64,000 nt of DNA from Ophiodon elongatus. Taxonomy: Eukaryota; Chordata; Actinopteri; Perciformes; Hexagrammidae. The position numbers were made by a program, and so were the translations under genes. Where the stretch lies: the NCBI GenBank assembly GCA_016806645.1, contig JACSYO010002158.1, positions 62,001 through 126,000 on the forward strand. The letters are read 5' to 3'. Below, one piece after another: positions 33,972 through 46,624 of the stretch (the first letter of the stretch is position 1; the number at the start of each line of letters is the position of its first letter). The notes under the pieces are model-generated. The model searched no databases, was not told the origin of the DNA, and was given only the letters and a program-made list of their open reading frames with translations.

Positions 33972-35168
33972 GCAGCCACACTGTAAAATGCTTCAATATA
34001 GGACTGTGTGGATGTGGTTCCATCACATTTGATTGGCAGTGGCCTGATGTTGTGGTCTACTTTATATCTGTGTGAATATCCTGAAACTTGTCAAATCAAC
34101 TTGGAATCAAACGGAAATGTTTACTAATTTTGTTGAGGAGATTGATAATCAATGACTGACAAAGCAGGTGAATGCTCTTATGTTTTAATTGCCCTTTTTA
34201 TTCTTCAATAGTTCAACTTAACAGCAATCGTTTCCCTCACATTAAACATGTAGTTTTAGTGGGCCTGAGTGAGACCAGACCTACTTGCCGTGAAGGATAT
34301 TGTAGGGATAACCCGTTTGAGACAGGGTAACGGAGAGAAACACAAATAGACACAGAATGAGAGACGGAGAGGTAGACCTATGATCATACAACACGGTTAG
34401 GATGTCAGTCCCTCACTCTATTTCTCCTCGGGCAGACTTGTCACTACCTAAACTATTCTCTCAGTCACTCACTCAGAAATGTCAAGTCGGTGATTTCCTA
34501 CCCTTCCAGTGAACGAAAATAACAAACCCAAGGGTATACGGGAGGGAAGAGGTCGTGTGATGAGCTGAATGTCTGTTAACACGTTGATAACTCTTTATTG
34601 TTCAAGTCAAGACGATAGCATTAATCTGCAAAGTAGTTTTTATCTGAGGTCGGGATACTTTATGCGTTTTCTAAATCATTCTAGCTGACGTAACACCGCT
34701 CTTGTGATGATTCCTCGTCGTTTTTCAGGAGCGGTACAACTCTATCTCTTTTCTCCAGAACAATTCCTTTAAAGTTAAAATAAAAAATTCTTTACAAAAC
34801 ATCTTTCTCCTAGGCTACCCTTTTTTGTATCTCTTTACTCGTCTTTAAACTGGTGGAGAAAAAGACACGCTTTTAAGAAGACGGGATGGTGGTAAAGTGA
34901 TGGGAAATGTGATTTCCAGGCATTAGCAGTACATGTGTATGGTTGGAGTAGCCGCGGGGAAAAGGAGACGCTGTTGCTTTAGCTGCTGATTTCTTTCCTG
35001 CTAAGGGCGAATGGAGGGGAGGCCCTGGGGGCACGAAGCCTCGGGAAATGTCTGGATATCTCTTAAGAGGCTGTTTCCCCCTCAGCTGTAATGGAGTGTG
35101 GAACATCGAAAAACGGTGTATTTGTAGCAAAAAAGTTCACTTCATGATCACTTAACTGTGCGGATCAG

Positions 35169-35206
<38 letters not shown>

Positions 35207-36250
35207 CGGTGGGGGAGGCTGGGTTTGCACACTGGGCTTGAAGTATTGCTTTCGAGGCATTTAACGGCATCCAAAGCCACATTGTGAGTCTCGTTATAAT
35301 GATCACAATCAAAGGATGATATGCCGCAAACGCGTACAGAGCTGCAGCTAATGGTTTCTATTATTGGTTATTATTTAAATTAGATATTTCACTAATCCAG
35401 GAAATAGTACAGTATATAGTTAGAGTAAATAATAACAGAAGACTAGCGTGTTACCAAAGTGATATCCTCAAAGTCTTCAGAATGACTTTTGCTTGATGAC
35501 GTCAGTTGACGAATTAGTTGTCTAAACAGGTTTTCATTCATTTTCTTTCATCAGTTAATAGGCAAATTGTTTCAGCTGTAAACATGGTGCTTAACATTCA
35601 TTTCCAGTTACATATGAAATTGACCATTGTTCTCTGATTCAAATAATAATATAAATTTTCAGGTCAAACCTGCCTCTTAAATGGCCACTTCTGATACAAC
35701 ACAGGCTTGCTACAGATTTAGTCCCCAAACCATGATCACGACATCATATGTGTCATTTTCTCGGATGGAACAAATCTCACCCAAAGCCACGGAAGACATA
35801 ATAAAACAGTTTTGACTCACCGAATTATACCACTTGCAGAAACAAGCTGTCAACAACACATTTAAATATAACCGTATAAAGTTTATGTCTAATGTGTGGG
35901 CAAACACATTGGTGTCCTATTAATGCTATTGGCCCCCTGTCTTATATGGCGTTCTCCTCCCCTTCCCCTATCTGTGATATCTATTTTGTATCCTGCACTT
36001 AGATTATTTGAGATTAGTTTAAAAACATACAAACAAGCCAGGTCTGGCTATGCAAGACTACTATCCACCTGGTGAATATTTATCTAATATTTAATATTCT
36101 AATAGCTCTATTTGGTCTCCACCAACACCTGAGAAAAACATCTGAATAAGTTTACCAGCTTGGCTGCTATCTGTGTCTGTCCGGCATCTGGTGATAAAAC
36201 GATGCTTGTGAGAGTCATGAGAGTAAACCAAAACGGTGAACATGCTTAAA
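33970..36250. other. Gene-free stretch
   Basis: Mostly unique sequence, with a (GA)n tract at 35168-35204 and AT-rich DNA at 35340-35680. Segment 34960-35110 carries a quiet 85-codon minus frame without recognisable domain. No element or gene supported. Confidence 0.4.
35168..35204. repeat. (GA)n microsatellite
   Basis: GA run with a single AA interruption. Confidence 0.94.
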
Positions 36251-36477
36251 AACCATAGACTGTATATAAGAAGTGGACGTAGTCATCGTGATGTCACCCA
36301 TTGGTTTGTGGACCGCCATTTTAAAGCCTTGAGTTCGCCGATTTTGCCGTCACCATCTTGGATTACGGCCGTCGCCATGATGTCTCTTTTTTCCAACCGA
36401 TAAACAGAAGTTATCATATTTGAAATTCGGAGGAGTGACGTACAGACGACTTACATGCCTCTGATAGTGGCAGCGAC

Positions 36478-36487
36478 CTGTCAATCA
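36478..36487 (-). promoter_or_regulatory. PBX-MEIS/PREP composite-like site in repeat M copy 3
   Basis: CTGTCAATCA on the plus strand, i.e. TGATTGACAG on the minus strand, identical to the site in copy 1. Confidence 0.35.
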
Positions 36488-36702
36488 CTGTAAGTCCACC
36501 TTAAAGCCTTGCTTTATGGTCTATTTGTGTCTAGATAGGACCATCATTTACTAAATGAACATCATGCTGTATTGAAGAAGACTTGGAACTAGATATTTAG
36601 ACCATAAACTCATGTTTACAATGTGTACTGAGGGAATAAATCAAGAGAGATGTAGAGTCATTTTTCTTCTATACAAGAGGACTTCTTTTTGCAACCGGAG
36701 GA

Positions 36703-36717
36703 GTTGCCCCCTGCTGG
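36703..36717 (-). promoter_or_regulatory. CTCF-like motif in repeat M copy 3
   Basis: Minus strand reads CCAGCAGGGGGCAAC. It differs from copy 1 at one position (A for G), which weakens the CTCF match. Confidence 0.35.
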
Positions 36718-36800
36718 TCAGTAGAGAGAATGCAGGTTTTAAGAGACTTCCGCATTGGCCTCAGTAGGCCGAACCGGAGGTTGCCGCCTGGAGAGCTGAG

Positions 36801-39589
36801 AGAAAATCAGGAGAACTGACTTTTCTATGTGGAGTCATTACTATGATCTGTACATTGATCAATAATTAATGTAATAAAATATTGCAGCCTTAACGGCTGA
36901 TGAACTGAGCATCATGCATTAACGTGGTGGACTTCTCCCATGGTCAAACTTGTTTTTCTTTTCCAGCTGCAAAGTTCATGAATCAAGTGAAACTTTTTGG
37001 ATAAAAACTTCTGCTGATGGCAGACGTTTTGCTTGTGTGTATGTTCCCGCGGTGGCCTCCGCCCAAGTCAATTCATTTAAAGACACCGGCTAACTCCGAT
37101 TGCGTGGGACCCCTCCTTTGATTCGCTGTTTTCCTTTCTTCGCCAGCCATCTTTGATTCCTGGGCCGATCCGCCTCCTCTTGCACACAGCTGCCTCCTCG
37201 CTTGTTGTTCTTGGCACCGCATCCAAAAGTCCTCCAAGCCTTTCTGCGGTCCCCCTCAAAAAAGGAGAGGGACATCAAAAGGGCTTTCGCAGGGCTCTGT
37301 CGACATGAACATCGCTGAACCTTCCTTGTCTCTCAGACGGGCGAGTGCAGTCGATGTGTGTTAGTAGGGCTGAGTGGGGGTGGTGGAAGCCTCAGAACCC
37401 CCCCCTTTGGCTCTTTGTGTGTGAACGTGACAGAGGAGGCTGAGGGCCCTCTCCTTTTCCAACACAAAGAGCCCCAAGGTTGAAGCTCAGCCACTGATCC
37501 CCTTCCAGCAGCCACGTTCCTTCCTTCTTCCCCTTCCTCCTGTCTCATTCCGTGCCATTCCATGCCTTTCGCTGCCATTCGTTGTCGGCCGACGACAAAC
37601 AGGTGCTGTTCGTCTGACCTTGACTCTTTGAAGAGAACATATACTTCCTCCCTTGTTAAAACACTGTTCCCCTTCCCTCTGCTCTCTCAACTTCTTTCTT
37701 TCTGTCCATCTTTCCCTCTGCCATTTGTAAATTTCCTTTTCTTATGCAATTCTGCAAAACAACAGACTTTACGGTAATTCGGTCTCATTGCATCTTGTAT
37801 GTATTGTATGCATTGTCAATTTTGGTAGTCTCTCACATAGCCAGATCTATCTCCCCACAACGCTGTGTCAGCGCTGAAGAAAGGTCCTGCTCCACACGTT
37901 GTTCTTTTTTCTCTGGCTTGTTTGTATCTCTTCAAACCAATCACAATTGTCTTGGGCGGCGCTAAGCACAGGATGCAGCGACGATGCCCTTACAATACAG
38001 ATAGCGCACCCACAGTCTACATCTGGTGAATCAGACTAATTCAGGTATAGCTATATATTCTGCTCTGCTACCAAATTTCACCACATTGTCCTGCTGTTTT
38101 TTAATGTTTGGTAATCATCTTAGAAAGAGGTTTGAGATCTTGAAAGCCTTGATCGAGTACCATGCCCCCCGAATAACACACACAGGCAGCAAAAAAGTGT
38201 TTTCTCTGACAAGCTAGAGCAGTTTACCTTTTTTTGTGGTGTTTAATCTAAAGTCTAAAGACAAGTTACTATCATCTTTAAAGTAACTTCTGACAGCTAC
38301 GAGAAAATGCTGACAACGGTACACGGGGAAATACCATGACATTGTGAGTGTGAAGGCTGTCCTCATTTGCGACATTGGCTTCCAGGTTTTTCCACACCAG
38401 ACGTAAGACCACCCAACGAAACAATTTGTCCTCTTGACTTTATTTATTTTATAATAGGACATGTTCCATCCATTTCGTCCAGGCTCGGCGTCAGGAGGGG
38501 ACAGCGTTGTTAGTGTGTGTGTGTGTGTCGGGGTTGTAAATAGAACTTTAGAATAGAGAATAGAGCTGCAAGACACAAACAGCTGTTTTTACACGCCTCC
38601 CCCCGCCCCCCTGCTGATTTGACAGAGAATCGTTCATAAATTCAATCTAGTGCTCTGCTAGTGCTACGTTCTTATTTGAGTGCTCTGATTTATAAATATA
38701 TTCTTTGATTTTGAAGCTCCCTGTGGCTATCGCCGAGGCGTTGCTCCAATGGTCCACATTTGGATAGTGCAACTTACCGTGGTTATTTATGCACGCACAC
38801 TAAGGAATTTGATTGAAAGCACATGAGTTATTTACAAAATCTTTAACAGTATTATTATTAGGCAGATATTTATACCCAATTAGGCTATATATCATGATAT
38901 ATTTGGAGAAACCAAGCTTTTCTACGTAAACGCTAATATTCCCCCAAAAATTTGAAGCCATATTAAAAAAACATAGGATGTGGCACATTTAGCTTTCAAT
39001 ATATAAGGGGCGAGATTTACGTTTTTCTCTGGATTTGCTAACTACATGTATTTACCAACACTTTAGCCCCCAAATTGCAATGGTTTATGAGTCAAAATGT
39101 ACATACTGAAATCACATTCAAACACCTCATTTAGTGACGACACCATGATCCTAACATGGGCATCTTGTCATATACTAATTCCCGATCTTGATTTTAAATT
39201 CTTTTTTTTTTTTAGAGTAGACAGGATTTTATATACACATCTTGGGTATCGTGAATTGAATCAGACTTTTTCGAGGTACATCTCGGTGCTCTCATGCAAA
39301 AGCAGAGGTGACATCTTGGGTCCTGCTAATCGGAACAGTGGGCTGTTCGCTGCATATGTCTGGTAACTGGGTGTAAATGTATCTAGCTGTTGTGTTTTGC
39401 CCTGCAACGCATCCCGTGTGATAATAGACCTGGCAGCAAACAGGGCAAAGGGGGGAGGCATAGGAGGGTTTTGCAAAGGGGGGTTGGGGGGGTAAGGCGT
39501 TGACGGGGCACTGTGCGCGGCACCGTGCGCATGCGTGTGGCATCTACATATTCACATGGGTGCATATACATGTTTATATGCAGTTCGTC
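36801..39589. other. Gene-free stretch
   Basis: Unique DNA without a recognisable repeat or gene. Short GT run at 38514-38527. AT-rich segments 38810-38960 and 39040-39200 are quiet. Reading frames are short and overlap on both strands. Confidence 0.4.
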
Positions 39590-39624
39590 CCTGTGTGTGT
39601 GTGTGTCTGTGTCTGTGTGTGTGT
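39590..39624. repeat. (GT)n microsatellite
   Basis: Imperfect GT run (GTGTGTCTGTGTCTGTG). Confidence 0.9.
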
Positions 39625-40929
39625 GACTGGGCTCCTCGGTTACCAGGGAAATGGATGTGTTGGCCTCATCAGAGAGTCTCCAGCTGGTGGAGAGGCTTCG
39701 GAAGCGGCGCCTTGGCAGCCACACGGTCAGGGGGGAGTTTGCATCTGTGCTGCCTTGGCACTGGACTGGATTGTGGTTGTGGTGGAGTGTGTGTGTGTGT
39801 GAATAGGGGTTTGTGCATTGAAGGTTGAGGGGGCTGAGGGCCATGCCTTTTCACCTTTTAACAACCCCTCACCTTGCACGTGCATGCACACAACAACCAC
39901 ACGCACGCACGCACACACACACAGACATTTCTCTTTCTATACTTGCGAGAACCCTCATTGACATAATTTACACATTGAGTATTTATGGCAAAACATTATC
40001 ATTCAATTAAAATTGTGTCCATGGTCACCTGATATTCGTGCAATTTTCACTCTCCTTTTTCCCTGTTTAGTTTTTAAAACGGTGAAACGTTGCAGCATTT
40101 ATATGGTCGTTTATATGGAATTACATGCAATGAGGGGATGCATCCACGAGGGCAAAGTAGTTTCAACTTTGATGAACAGGCAAAGTCCTAATGTTGACCG
40201 TTGCAAGTTGTCCTAACGGTGTAGACCTTTAGAACCAAAAGTGGGAAAATGCAAAATGGAGGAAGCTAACGTAATTTATTTCGGGTTTATTCGTCAGAGG
40301 CAGGTGCAATGAATATAGACAAACTGAAAACAGCTATCCGATTGTATTTATATAGCGGATGCTAATTTGCAGCACCCTTTCCCTGATGGAGCTTTGAGAG
40401 CTAGCCAATTGAAGAACTAGTAGTAGAGTATCTGCTTGAGTCTGTCCAATATTCCCATCACAGACCAAAAGAAAGATATTTTAATACGATATTATCGGAC
40501 GGCTCAGCTTTGCAGCTATTTTGTCGACGGTTTTGCCAACAAGATGACAGTTAGCAAACAAGCTAGCTCAACTTTTTTTCACTGAAAGGACTTGAAAGAA
40601 TACCAGCTCAGTACAGAGAAACTAGCATGACGCCCGGTGACCTACTGACTTCGTAGTGTTTAGCATATTCCCTAACTGGCTAACGTGTTAGCTGTTAGCT
40701 TGCCAGCGAAAACAGTTCACCCACTGGCCCCACGAGAAGTCGCTACTTCACCAAGCGACTGGCACCGAGTAATTTTCCAAAAGAACACAGAATACTTTTG
40801 CCATTCACGTAACTTAAATCTACACTCGCCTGGTGTTGTATGGAAGAGACCCACATTATCAAGGGAGTGTAGGATTTCATCCTAATCGGATACAGATCGA
40901 GACAATGATAGATACAAAGAGACCTCTCT
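39625..40929. other. Gene-free stretch
   Basis: Short (GT)n at 39787-39800 and (AC)n at 39898-39921. Segment 40230-40720 has many GCTAGC/GCTAAC words, as in fish DNA repeats, but no ends or family were identified. Frames around 39380-39920 are CA/GT-derived. Confidence 0.35.
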
Positions 40930-41210
40930 CTCCACATTTCCTCTGTTACCTCTTTATCCCCTCTCCCCTCTCCCCCCCCTCCACTCCCCCCCCACCCCCC
41001 CACACACACACACACACACACCACCCTTCTCCTTCTACTCCTCCTCTCAATCTGGCCTCCCCCTCTATTTTTTCCACCTCATTTTTCTCCCCTTCGCGCC
41101 ATTATTCACTCTTTCTATTCACCCTCATTTATCCTTCTTTCCCCCTTGTCTGCTGATCTCTCCTTCTGCTCTTTTGAGCCCCTCTCCTTGAAAACTTCCC
41201 TTCTGTCCTC

Positions 41211-41256
<46 letters not shown>

Positions 41257-41296
41257 GTCTATCTATCTATCTGCAGTCTATTTGGATCCTCCACAT

Positions 41297-41360
<64 letters not shown>
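40930..41360. repeat. Pyrimidine tract with (CA)n, (CTAT)n and (CA)n
   Basis: A C/T-rich region (40930-41210) holding (CA)n at 41001-41020, followed by (CTAT)n at 41211-41271 with one CTGT unit, and then an uninterrupted (CA)n at 41298-41360. The whole is a compound microsatellite block with strong strand bias. Confidence 0.93.
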
Positions 41361-41362
<2 letters not shown>

Positions 41363-43642
41363 TATTTATTTCAATCGAGCGTCTTATTCCTTGCTCATTC
41401 ATCCCCGTCCCAGCTGTTTTCATCCGCCAGCGACTGTCGTTAATATGTTTTTCCCGCCACATGTGCTGTGGATTATAGAGCCTAATGACAGCGATGATAG
41501 CAGGAAGTTGCAGGATGAGCGTTCCAGTCGGACTGGACAGCCGCGGTGGTTTGGACCGGGTCCTGCGTAATCACAGGCACCGGGTGAAACGCAAAGCCAC
41601 CAGGAAATGAACCTCGACGGCGACCTCCGACCCCAGGCTGTTTCACTTTGCTCCCGATGCCGGCGCGCGGTCGCGCGTGTGATCGCTGTGGCACGTCTAT
41701 AAATATGTTGTCTTTGAGAATGGAGCTGACATGGCAGTGGAGGGGGTGTGAGTGTGGGGGGGGGAGCGCCGGAGACACAGCGCTCAAAGTGGCTGGAGTT
41801 AAGAAAAGGCATCAAATAGGCAGCATGTCAGTTTTCCTCTAATCCCTATATGCACATACAGACACACACACACACATATCGTATCATTATCCCCGTCCTC
41901 CACCCCACCGCTAATCACTCACTCGGCCCGGATCAGACATATTTCTGATTTTCGGTACATTCTTGGTGTACCCGGTTGTCCCTTTTTGTTTCATGTCACT
42001 GTGGCCACGTGATAATAAAAGTGTGCAGAGTCATGATGATAGTCATCTGTGGGTAAGATGAAGGAGCGGGGTGGGGGGCGCCCGGCTGGATCGGGACCAA
42101 GAGCTACGACACACCCTGTCCCTTCACATCATCTCTTAAGGATCGCTGGCGGAAGGACGGAGGGAATTACGCTTCTCTTCTCATATTTCTGCCGCCGATA
42201 GATTTGCACAACGAGTCAGTGTGTGTGTACACATTCCCCCCGCGTGTCCGCGGCGTATGTTCCTCTGTGTCTCACACATGTTTCTCGGTGGAAATGGTTT
42301 TCACTGTTGTCATTTCGTGAAAAAGGTACTTGCCGTCTAATGACGCCAAGAGCGAAACCACATAAAGATGTGAACCGTGTCGCGTCTGATATTAATACAG
42401 AGCACTCTACACTCCCGGAACGAACCCCATGCATCGAATCTGTATCTGAAGTCCTTTTTCAGGCGTACCCACAGCTTTTTTTGATTTAGACCTAGCCATG
42501 GAGTACTGATAGAAAAAATAAAAGTAGGTAAAATATTCAAAATGAGCAATTATTATTCGTGAATAACTCATTTTATGCCTCTTTTGGACACTACTGGCTT
42601 TGATTCTAAAAATATATATGTGTATTGCATTGTTGTGTGTCAGCCAGGGTCATGGCTACCATTGAGGACACTGAGGCCCAACCCCATTGCCAGACAAGAA
42701 TGTCCATATTGGACCATTCTGTAAAGCCCCAGATTATGGTCAACGTAGAGAGCTCCCTAAAGATCGGTATCGGGGGGCCAAATCCGAACGTATTTTGATG
42801 GATCGGTATCTTCTGTACTTTGAGATATCTGTATTTACTGGATACAGTCTGTTAGTGTTGCAGCGCTGCGCTCCTTTAGGGCTGCCTGCCTCTACAGCGT
42901 AGCGTTCCACTGCATATAGGCAAGTGAAAATTAGATTGTAACAATGTCGAAAAATGATTGGTCGCGCCGGCGATCGAGTCCGCTCTCACGCTCAGTGACG
43001 GCAAAATATACAAAACTTGCCAGGTTCTGATGCTAATTGATGTTAGCAAAGGGTGCTGTTTCAAACATTCGCAGCTTCTTCTCTTAAACCAGCGGCGGTG
43101 GAAATTAATTGTCGCTAATTCAAGTAAACTACGCGAGTAACGGGATTAACACCCAGTTAATCTGTCATTAATATCACAAAAATAATCTAAGCTAATAAAC
43201 GTTATATTTTTTTAAACCAGGACCTCCAGTGTTTGGATAAAGTAGCGCATAAAAAATTCAAGTGTGTCGGATTTAGTAAACTACAGCTGTCATTAAAATG
43301 CGATAAGCAACATTTAAGTAAATAATATAATTTTCTATATATTGGACTCGCTGCATTCAAGTCAAACAAGCTACATGTCCATCGACCCGCACCTCTATAT
43401 TTTCTGCCTCACTGCAGAGACGACGTATTACTTTTGGTACTGAACGTTGACACTGAACGTAAAAATTGGAATCGTACAACATGAGCTGATTTTAGAAATT
43501 TCATCTTGGGAAATACAATTTACAGAGAATAAATGAAAAAACGGATGAATGAATGAAACATGATGTAAGTATTTAGAATGAGTGAGGGGGGAGCTGTGGG
43601 GAATTGTGATCTCAGTGTTTCTAAAAAACTGGATACGGTCCT
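41361..43642. other. Gene-free stretch
   Basis: Includes quiet sequence at 41460-41700 and a short (CA)n at 41862-41876. A possible repeat begins near 42758 with AAAGATCGGTATCGGG, a word seen in fish hAT MITEs. Its right end was not found. No gene supported. Confidence 0.4.
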
Positions 43643-43650
43643 GTTGTCAG
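43643..43650. repeat. 8-bp target duplication, left copy
   Basis: GTTGTCAG, matching 44262-44269 (GTTTTCAG) at seven of eight bases. Confidence 0.6.
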
Positions 43651-44261
43651 TAGGGATGAGCGGTATGGCCAAAATCGTCTATCCCGATAGAAGTCATGTC
43701 ATTTCATATCTCGATAACGGTATATATCACGATATCGGTTTTCTGGTTATCCAATGAATACATAGTCTATATGAAATAATCACATGGTAAAGCCTGTAGT
43801 GAATTAAACACTTAAAAAATACAAAGTACGCAATATTTTCAAATGTTTATCAATGATATCTTATCTAAAGTGGACAGCAAATGCAATATGAATCAAAACA
43901 GCTGATGAATCCATTTTAACAGGGCTCATGGCAGACATTAAGGCCCATTATAATGTATGTGTACACATCTTGGTCTGAATCCTCCATTACCTCACTGCTT
44001 ATTTTCTCATTGGTTGAAATAACCGAGGTTAGCTGTGGAGAGCAGCTCTTCTTCGCTGTTTTCTGGTCCGTGTCTGACTCTTTGTAGCCAAAACACGTCC
44101 AACCGGCAGAAGCAGCCGGCGTACGGCACAAGCTCTCCTTGTTTTGACCCTTTCGCTGCAGCTTTGCTGGTTTTTTGACATCACGGTAGAAACGATATAG
44201 ATAAAAATAACATTTTTATAACATTTTGACAATATATATATCATCATATTGCCCAGCCCTA
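43651..44261. mobile_element. hAT-type non-autonomous transposon (MITE)
   Basis: The left end TAGGGATGAGCGGTATGGCC and the right end (reverse complement TAGGGCTGGGCAATATGATG) form an imperfect terminal inverted repeat of the fish hAT MITE type, with the interior starting in CGATA/ATATCG-rich sequence. It is 611 bp long. The 8-bp flanking duplication with one mismatch fits the hAT superfamily. Short minus-strand frames inside (44131-43916, 44247-44029) show no transposase motif. Confidence 0.78.
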
Positions 44262-44269
44262 GTTTTCAG
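44262..44269. repeat. 8-bp target duplication, right copy
   Basis: GTTTTCAG, one mismatch from 43643-43650. Confidence 0.6.
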
Positions 44270-44900
44270 CTAGTTAAAATAAAATAACGTGCTACTAAAA
44301 ATGTGTAAATAACATTTAATTGGCCTGTAAAAAAAAAAAACTGACACTGCAATGGTCCAATTACGACCTAATTATCTTCCAAATATCATCATGAACACTT
44401 TTTTTCCCCTGCTTTTAAAAGCAAGACATATGAATCAGTACGTGACAGTACATGTCGTTCATAGCCGCCTTTGTTTTTCAGAAAGACAAATACACATGAA
44501 GGAGACGGCTGTGCAGCAGTTATTTAAAATGAATCCAAATTGATGTTTTAACCTTTACTGTCTATTGAGTATTGACCTTTTAGTCCACATTTTATTGAAT
44601 CTGCCTCAAAGGATAATTTGGGATATTTTCCCCCAATGGCCCCCTCGATTCCCTGCCTTCAGGACAATTTAAAATTCCGATGCATACGTCCCCGCAGAGC
44701 TTCACTGTGGCCTTCAGTCACACCTAAAGCCGATTCATGCGAAAGGAGACGAAGCTTCAAAGAGGACCCCCCCGAACACAATCCTGTATCACACATGTGC
44801 GTCCACGCAACAGCTCGGCACTTCATTTCCCATTGACGCACCTTTTGTTGCTCACCCATCTGAAAAGTGAGCTTCTGTACTGTTGCAGCACTCTGTGTGT
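44270..44900. other. Gene-free stretch
   Basis: Unique sequence with an A-run at 44330-44340. Segment 44550-44870 is quiet and may be conserved non-coding DNA. No gene supported. Confidence 0.4.
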
Positions 44901-44920
44901 TCTCTCTCTCTCTCTCTGTG

Positions 44921-44960
<40 letters not shown>
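44901..44960. repeat. Compound (TC)n-(TG)n microsatellite
   Basis: TC run passing into a TG run with a single CG interruption. Confidence 0.95.
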
Positions 44961-44963
<3 letters not shown>

Positions 44964-45212
44964 TGACTGGTTGGGGAAGAGAGTTTCTGGTGCTTCACTT
45001 CCATGTTCGACAGCATGTTTGCGTGTCTCAGCTCAGAGCGTCTCTCAGCCTAATCCGTCCTTATCTCCCAGCGCGACAACACAACAAGAGGATCTTTAAA
45101 GAAGACATTTCTCTTCTCTTTCCGCGGCGCTGAGCCGCTCCAGCGATACCGTTTCAGCGCCGACTGCTCGTTCCGCTGTGTCTTTTCTCTTCTTACGGAT
45201 TCATTTGGTTTG

Positions 45213-45214
<2 letters not shown>

Positions 45215-45273
<59 letters not shown>
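45215..45273. repeat. (CA)n microsatellite
   Basis: Uninterrupted CA run of 59 bases. Confidence 0.97.
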
Positions 45274-45276
<3 letters not shown>

Positions 45277-45481
45277 TGCCTTTAACTCGGCGGGAAGAAG
45301 AAGAAGACGAAGAAGTGTGTGCTTGGGTCTGAGCTTGTGCATGCCGGCGTGGGATGTGAGCGCTGTTGTCATTCCAAAGCTCCTCCAACATCAAACTCAG
45401 ACTAAAGGTTGTCTGCACGTCTTGACATTAGATAAATGCCTGGTCTGGTTGTACATACAGCTTTACCAATTCTCCGATAGG

Positions 45482-45538
45482 TCTCTCTCTCTCTCTCTCT
45501 CTCTCTCCGCCGGCCTCGCTCGCTCTCTCTCTCTCTCC
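45482..45538. repeat. (CT)n microsatellites
   Basis: CT runs 45482-45507 and about 45522-45538, separated by CGCCGGCCTCGCTCG. Confidence 0.93.
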
Positions 45539-45539
45539 G

Positions 45540-45690
45540 TCCAGGCTGATCTAATGACTCATAGGAATGCATCGAGCCGCTTGTCAGAGATCAATCATCT
45601 TTCGTCAGGTCGTTCTACCGATTGTTTGAGTAGCGGGCCATTAGAGAGGAGCTGTTTGGAGGTGTTTTGTGAACCTAAGCGGCTCCAAAG
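45540..45690. other. Candidate conserved non-coding element
   Basis: Quiet, repeat-free block between (CT)n and (GA)n tracts, with ATCTAATGACTCATAGGAAT and AGAGATCAATCATC words and no coding frame. This fits a conserved regulatory element framed by simple repeats, but conservation is not shown. Confidence 0.28.
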
Positions 45691-45696
45691 GTCAGC

Positions 45697-45698
<2 letters not shown>

Positions 45699-45726
<28 letters not shown>
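45699..45726. repeat. (GA)n microsatellite
   Basis: GA run of about 28 bases. Confidence 0.94.
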
Positions 45727-45727
<1 letters not shown>

Positions 45728-45839
45728 GGAGGCAAGGGGTGAGAGAGAAACATACAAAAAAAAGAAGAAAAAGCGTGTGTGTGTGTGTGTGCACGACCAC
45801 TCCAGACAGCGGGCGGAGGAGAGGCAGCAGACAGGTGGA

Positions 45840-46015
45840 GGTATGTGGAGATAGAAAGACAGGCCCTTGTCAGCCCCGTTGCGTGACTCTCGCTGCCCTT
45901 TGTTAGTATGAATCCTTAAACAGCTCGCCGCAAGTACAGAACCTGAGATTAATAATTCCCACGCACCGTCTGACATCCACGCCTGATCTGAAATATGCAT
46001 GTCGGAGAGAAGAAG
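45840..46015. other. Candidate conserved non-coding element
   Basis: Repeat-free sequence including TGAGATTAATAATTCCC at 45943-45959 and GATCTGAAATATGCATG at 45986-46002 (octamer-like ATATGCAT). It is followed at once by G-rich low-complexity DNA. No reading frame beyond low-complexity shadows. Confidence 0.28.
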
Positions 46016-46380
46016 AGAGATGGGTGGGGGTTGGGGGGGTGGTGGTGGAGGTGGGGGGCTGGGGGGTGGGATGAGAAGGTAGAGGGAGTGGAAAGCGGGG
46101 AGACCAAAAAGGGGCCCCTGCCGGAATGGCGGCTGCCGAAGCCGTTTTCTTTTTGGAAGGGGCGACGGATTCTGTTTTATGTGGCCTGTCAATAGCCACC
46201 TAATGAGGGAACCCACCTGTGAACCTCGCAGAGCGCAGTGAGAGAAACCCCTGGCCGTAAACTGCTAACACGAGGTGCCGTCAACTTTTTCAAAGGTCCT
46301 CCCTCCTGAAACAGCCGCATCTTCTCTTTTGAAATGAAGTTGCGAGACGGCGTAATTTAAAGTTGTTCAGTAGCTGGATA

Positions 46381-46457
46381 GAAGACGTCCCCCCCCGCCC
46401 CCCCCCACCGCCCCCCCACCACCTTTTTCTTCGTTTTGAAAGAGACTCGGTGTGTGT

Positions 46458-46494
<37 letters not shown>

Positions 46495-46560
46495 TGCGTT
46501 TGTCTCTCACTCTCTCTGTGTGTGTGACACCTTCTGTCCTTTGAAAAAAAAAAAAAAAAA
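46381..46560. repeat. Low-complexity block: C-run, (GT)n, A-run
   Basis: C-rich tract (46390-46420), (GT)n at 46451-46490 and an A-run at 46543-46560. Seen directly. Confidence 0.9.
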
Positions 46561-46607
46561 GAAACGGACTGGGATTTCAGCAGAAACAACAATTGATGAT
46601 TAAAAGG

Positions 46608-46624
46608 TTTTTTTTTTTTTTTTT
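46608..46624. repeat. Poly-T run
   Basis: Seventeen T on the plus strand after TAAAAGG. Confidence 0.93.

Larger units (their letters stand above)
36251..36800 (-). repeat. Dispersed repeat family M, copy 3 (near full length)
   Basis: Reverse orientation. Starts with ACCATAGACTGTATATAAG and ends near GGAGGTTGCCGCCTGG. It contains all parts seen in copy 1, including the CGCCATTTTAAAGCCTTGAG block, the PBX-MEIS-like site and the CTCF-like motif, and therefore defines the family length at about 550 bp. Confidence 0.82.
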
